This document shows positions 60,676 through 64,000 of a DNA stretch of 64,000 bases, in pieces. Every line of letters begins with the position of its first letter. Position 1 is the stretch's first letter. Below the pieces are notes generated by a model that saw only the letters and a program-made list of their open reading frames with translations, did no database searches and was not told the DNA's origin. The stretch spans positions 310,001 through 374,000 of the forward strand of contig NZ_JALNUP010000001.1 in the NCBI RefSeq assembly GCF_026540855.1. The letters are read 5' to 3'. The stretch comes from Sphingomonas sp. GC_Shp_5. Its GTDB lineage: Bacteria > Pseudomonadota > Alphaproteobacteria > Sphingomonadales > Sphingomonadaceae. Both the position numbers and the translations under genes were made by a program.

Positions 60676-60704
60676 AGACGAAAGTCCCGGCACATGGCCG
60701 GGAC
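60676..60704 (-). terminator. Terminator-like hairpin between the TonB receptor and beta-helix genes
   Basis: On the minus strand an 8-bp stem GTCCCGGC/GCCGGGAC with a 5-nt loop is followed by TTTCGTCT. It sits between the receptor stop and the next gene's ribosome-binding site, so it may attenuate expression of the beta-helix protein relative to the receptor. Confidence 0.6.
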
Positions 60705-60765
60705 AGTTGGGGGAAGAAGTAGCGCCCCGGCGGTGGTCGACACCAGCCGCAGAAGCGCAGAAGGA

Positions 60766-63700
60766 TCAGAAATTGTAGCGGACGCCGAGCCGGAACATCC
60801 GCCCGATCACGTCATAGAGCGCCGGGTTGACGTCCACCCCGGTGTTGGTCTGCGGCGAAGGTGCGGGATCGCGGTTGAAGAGATTGTCGACCTTGAAATA
60901 GGCGGTCAGCTTCTTGGCGATGTTGTAGGATCCGCCCACGTCGAAATAGAAGGCGCCGGGCATGAAATTGTAATCGACGGTGGGGCTGTTGACCGTTGAT
61001 ACCGGGCAATTGCCGGTGCCGCACACGACATATTGATTGCCGATCACGCCGTCGCTGAACCAGCGCTGCTGCAGGGTGAAGCTGAAGCGATCATTGTCAT
61101 AGCCTTCGATCGCGAGCCACTTCCACTTGGGCGTGTTGCCCGAGTTGGCACCGGCGCTGTCGATCGGGATGGTGCCGGGCAGCCCGGTGTCGGTGATGAA
61201 GCTGCGGACGTTGGTGGCGAGCCCGCGCAGCGAGAAGTTGCCCTTGATCCCCAGCGGGTCGCGCCACTGGTAGCTTGCCTCGATGTCGATGCCGTCGGTG
61301 GAAATGGACGCGAGGTTGAACGGCTGGACGGTGACGAAGTTGTTGCCGCCAGGGTCGGAGAGGTTGAACGAGCCGCAGGTGGCGGTGACGCCCGAGAAGC
61401 AGAGATTGACCTGCTGCTGCGCGCTCAACGCCGAGATCACGCCGTCGAGCTTGATCTTGTAATAGTCCACCGAGACGCTGAACCCGGGGAGCCAGCTCGG
61501 CCGGGCGAGCACCAGCCCCACCTCGGTGTTGCGCGCCACCTCCGGACGGAGGTTAGGATTGCCCGTGGTGTTCTGGATGATGTTCACCGCGGTGTTGTTG
61601 AAGGGATTGGTAAAGTTGGGGACGGTGACCGAGATCGGTGCCGCGAACAGCTCAGACAGATTGGGCGCGCGGACGTCGCGCGAGGTGACCGCGCGGATCC
61701 GGAACCCGTCGAGCGGCGTGTCCCAGGTGCCGCCGATCTTCCACGTGTAGACGGTGCCCGAGGTGCTGTAGCGCGTCGCCCGGCCGGCGACGTTGAGGTT
61801 GGCCTTGCCCAACGTCGCCGAGCTCAGGAACGGCACGTTGAGCTCGAGGAAGCTTTCGAGCACGTTATAGCTGCCGCGGCCATTGTGGTAGTTGCCGGCG
61901 TACCAATTGTTGCCGATGGTGTTGAGCACCGGATCGGCCGGGTAGTTGGTATCGTACGGGCTCTCGTCCGACACGCCATTGCCGTAAGGGTCGCCGGTGA
62001 CGTGGTAGAATTCGCGGCGATATTCGGCGCCGGTCGCGACCGACACCGGCCCGGCCCACAGCGAGAAGGGCTCGCCCGAAATGCTGGCGCTGGCGACATC
62101 CTGGGTCTGGCGGGTGTGCTGGCGCGGGCCGGCAGCGGGCTCGATATAGGCGAGCGCCGCCGCCGATGGCGGTGTGCCGCCGATGATGTTGATCGGGACG
62201 CACCCGTTGGCGCGCGCCACCGCGCTGGCGCAAACGATCTGGCCGTTGAGCGTGATCGCCTGGATCGCGGCATTGTAGCGCGGGGTGAGTGTGATGTTGT
62301 CGACGTTGATGTCGGTGATGTTCTCGCCATGCTCGTAATAGACGTCATAGCGCCATTGCGACCCGAGCACCGGCACCCGGCCGGTGGCGCCACCGACGAA
62401 GCGATATTGCTTGCGGGTGGGATAGACGGTGATGTTGGGCAGGATTGCGTTGCTGACGCCATATTGGAACTGGGTGATGCCGCTCGCCGCGCATGCCGCC
62501 TGGATCGAGGTGGGCACGAACGGGTTTGAGCATTGCAGCGTCAGGCCGGACTTGGCGGCGCCTGGGTTGGGCTGGTTGCTGGTATCGACCTGCGCAACGT
62601 TGACGGTGGCGTAGATCTCATTGTCGGCATCGATGTCGAAGCCGATCCGGCCATAGCCGTTGTAGCGATCGAGCCTCGACTGCAGCGTAGTGCCGATGCC
62701 GACATTGCCCGAGAGGTCGCCGCCGACGCAGAAGCCGATGTAGCAGCCGCTCACCGTACCCGCCGCATTCTTGGCCGGCACGCCGTTGGAGCCGTAGGCG
62801 AACTGGAATGGCTGGCCGGCGGCGTTGAACGCGGTGCCCTGCAGCGGGCCGGCGGAAATCAGCCCATATTTGGTGTACTGATAGGCTTGGACATGCTCGC
62901 GATACTGATATTGCGGCGAGCCGTCGTTGGTGATGCCGCGGTTGATCAGCGTCGCGGTGGTGTACCAGTCGCGGCTGTCGGGCGCGTCTTCGCCGAAGCC
63001 ACCGGCCTCGATGCCATCCTCATGGGCATATTCGCCGCTGACGATGAGGTGCAGGCGATCGTTGAGGAACGCCTTGCCCGCCGCCGCCTGGACGAGGATC
63101 TGGCGATCGTCGCCATAGGTGGAGACGCCGCCAAGGACGTTGGCCTTGAAGCCCTCGAACCGCTTGTTGGTGATGAAGTTGACGACACCGCCGACCGCGT
63201 CCGACCCGTAGGATGCCGAGGCGCCGCCGGTGACGACGTCGACGCGCTGGACCAGCAGTTGCGGAAACAGGCTGATATCGGGGACGCCGGTGACGTTGGC
63301 GCCGACCACGCGCTGGCCATCGAGCAGCGTCAGCGTGCGGATGGTGCCGAGCCCGCGCAGCGAGAAGGAGCTGAGGCCCTGAGTGCCACTCGAAGTGCTA
63401 TTGGTGCCGGTGGTGGTGCCGGTGGAGCCCTGGAGCGAGGGCAATTGGGCGATGGTGGTGAAGATGTTGGGCTGGGCGTTGCGCGCGATCTCGGCGGCGC
63501 CGATGACGGTGGTGGGCGTCGGCGCGCTGAAGCCGCTGGAGGTGATCCGCGAGCCGGTGACGATGATGTCGGGACCGCCGGCGGCCCGGGTGGTCTCGGC
63601 CGCCTGATCGGTCTGCAGCGTCGCGGGTGCGGTCATCTGATCGGGCGCGGCGGGGTCGGCGGTCTCGGTCGTGGTCGGCAGGCCGTTCGCGGCTACCGGT

Positions 63701-63804
63701 GGTGTCGTCTGTGCCGCAGCAGGGAGCGCCAGCACGGCGGCGATCAACGGCGCGAGGCTCGCACCGAGCAGAATATGGCGGCGGGGTCGTGTGATCTGGG
63801 CCAT
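60766..63804 (-). CDS. TonB-dependent receptor
   Basis: The 1012-residue outer-membrane protein has a signal peptide (about residues 1-31, LLGASLAPLIAAVLALPAAAQ). A plug domain (about 75-230, DIIVTGSRITSSGF, TIRTLTLLDGQRVVG, YGSDAVGGVVNFITNKRF) is followed by a 22-strand-type barrel ending in FRLGVRYNF with terminal Phe. Length and plug motifs fit receptors for large or sugar substrates common in sphingomonads. The start ATG has AGGTGAGGAA. It lies between two beta-helix paralogues on the same strand, so it probably imports oligosaccharides they release; that is inference. Confidence 0.93.
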   Translation of the reverse strand: MAQITRPRRHILLGASLAPLIAAVLALPAAAQTTPPVAANGLPTTTETADPAAPDQMTAPATLQTDQAAETTRAAGGPDIIVTGSRITSSGFSAPTPTTVIGAAEIARNAQPNIFTTIAQLPSLQGSTGTTTGTNSTSSGTQGLSSFSLRGLGTIRTLTLLDGQRVVGANVTGVPDISLFPQLLVQRVDVVTGGASASYGSDAVGGVVNFITNKRFEGFKANVLGGVSTYGDDRQILVQAAAGKAFLNDRLHLIVSGEYAHEDGIEAGGFGEDAPDSRDWYTTATLINRGITNDGSPQYQYREHVQAYQYTKYGLISAGPLQGTAFNAAGQPFQFAYGSNGVPAKNAAGTVSGCYIGFCVGGDLSGNVGIGTTLQSRLDRYNGYGRIGFDIDADNEIYATVNVAQVDTSNQPNPGAAKSGLTLQCSNPFVPTSIQAACAASGITQFQYGVSNAILPNITVYPTRKQYRFVGGATGRVPVLGSQWRYDVYYEHGENITDINVDNITLTPRYNAAIQAITLNGQIVCASAVARANGCVPINIIGGTPPSAAALAYIEPAAGPRQHTRQTQDVASASISGEPFSLWAGPVSVATGAEYRREFYHVTGDPYGNGVSDESPYDTNYPADPVLNTIGNNWYAGNYHNGRGSYNVLESFLELNVPFLSSATLGKANLNVAGRATRYSTSGTVYTWKIGGTWDTPLDGFRIRAVTSRDVRAPNLSELFAAPISVTVPNFTNPFNNTAVNIIQNTTGNPNLRPEVARNTEVGLVLARPSWLPGFSVSVDYYKIKLDGVISALSAQQQVNLCFSGVTATCGSFNLSDPGGNNFVTVQPFNLASISTDGIDIEASYQWRDPLGIKGNFSLRGLATNVRSFITDTGLPGTIPIDSAGANSGNTPKWKWLAIEGYDNDRFSFTLQQRWFSDGVIGNQYVVCGTGNCPVSTVNSPTVDYNFMPGAFYFDVGGSYNIAKKLTAYFKVDNLFNRDPAPSPQTNTGVDVNPALYDVIGRMFRLGVRYNF

Positions 63805-63845
63805 GGCAGTTCCTCACCTGTCTTGTTTATATTCTTGATTGTCGG

Positions 63846-64000
63846 TCACACCCTCACGGCGAACAGCGTGTGGTGGGTCAGGATGAACAGCGTGCGATGG
63901 TCCGCGCCGCCGAGCAGCAGCTGCAGCGGGCGCTCGGGCACGTCGATCCGCCCGATCTCGCGGCCGTCGGCGGCGTGGACGAAGACCTGGCCGTTGGCGA
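63846..64000 (-). CDS. C-terminal end of a paralogue of the beta-helix/propeller protein
   Basis: Only about 50 codons are inside the window. The visible end (ANGQVFVHAADGREIGRIDVP, then GGADHRTLFILTHHTLFAVRV) matches the end of the protein at 57631-60660 at roughly three of four positions. So two related proteins flank the TonB receptor, all on the minus strand, and this one ends 41 bp before the receptor start. It is probably the first gene of the same operon. The beta-helix part, if present, lies outside the window. Confidence 0.82.
   Translation of the reverse strand, partial: ANGQVFVHAADGREIGRIDVPERPLQLLLGGADHRTLFILTHHTLFAVRV

Noticed and set aside
58552..60999. An 815-codon plus-strand frame
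   Set aside because: It runs opposite the beta-helix protein and into the receptor gene, and its translation shows only GC-driven composition with no motif.

Overview
The window is high-GC chromosomal DNA from an alphaproteobacterium, most probably a Sphingomonas-like member of the Sphingomonadaceae. The evidence is the recG-sdhE-mfd neighbourhood, a DUF1465/RcdA cell-cycle gene, a cysteine-poor alphaproteobacterial DksA, a large TonB-dependent receptor next to secreted carbohydrate-active proteins, and short dispersed palindromes of a type common in sphingomonads. Coding density is high and many start codons are GTG or TTG. Because of the GC content, long antisense open frames occur throughout and were ignored.

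Layout. 1-4.6 kb: an acyl-CoA catabolism island (kinase-like phosphotransferase, acyl-CoA dehydrogenase, a tandem double-TetR regulator with a 27-bp palindromic operator, a GST and a thioesterase). 4.7-7.5 kb: a secreted EF-hand protein followed by an OmpR-type response regulator and a histidine kinase, with a 10-bp-phased direct repeat in front. 7.5-12.4 kb: an MFS permease, a GH92 mannosidase, and a Crp/Fnr regulator coupled to a small protein. 12.4-26.1 kb: two divergent, tightly overlapping operons. The leftward one has three CgeB-type glycosyltransferase modules (one fused in frame to a UDP-glucuronate decarboxylase), a GT4 glycosyltransferase and two sugar-nucleotide epimerases. The rightward one has a histidine phosphatase, a methyltransferase, a cytoplasmic clan GH-A-like hydrolase, two sugar/alcohol oxidoreductases and a phospholipase D family protein. 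Together they look like one pathway that makes and modifies a cell-surface or small-molecule glycoside of unknown structure. 26.2-35.1 kb: small proteins, an M1 aminopeptidase, a nitronate monooxygenase, rcdA, two DUF465 genes, PilZ, dksA and a Ser/Thr/Gly-rich PEP-CTERM-like surface protein. 35.2-49.6 kb: housekeeping genes (serS, a LysM/LytM lipoprotein, tyrS, recG, sdhE, mfd, moaA, nadK, tRNA-Asn) with PilZ and EAL proteins.

A 5.6-kb integrative element occupies the 3' end of tRNA-Asn (49572-55203). It is bounded by a 25-bp direct repeat and carries a P4-type integrase, a HigB/HigA toxin-antitoxin pair whose antitoxin is fused to an ImmA/IrrE-type HExxH domain, a third co-directional conserved gene, and a Fic/Doc-family toxin whose catalytic histidine is replaced by glutamine, preceded by a 49-residue partner.

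55.3-64 kb: a secreted TonB-C-like protein, a PHA-granule system protein, a YjbQ protein, and the left end of a polysaccharide-utilisation-like locus. In that locus two paralogous proteins flank a TonB-dependent receptor; the complete one combines a tandem beta-helix (pectate-lyase-3/GH55-like) with a beta-propeller-like C-terminus.

The items most worth following up are the divergent glycoside clusters with the in-frame GT-decarboxylase fusion, the tRNA-Asn toxin-antitoxin island with its Gln-for-His Fic protein, and the double-TetR protein with its operator.
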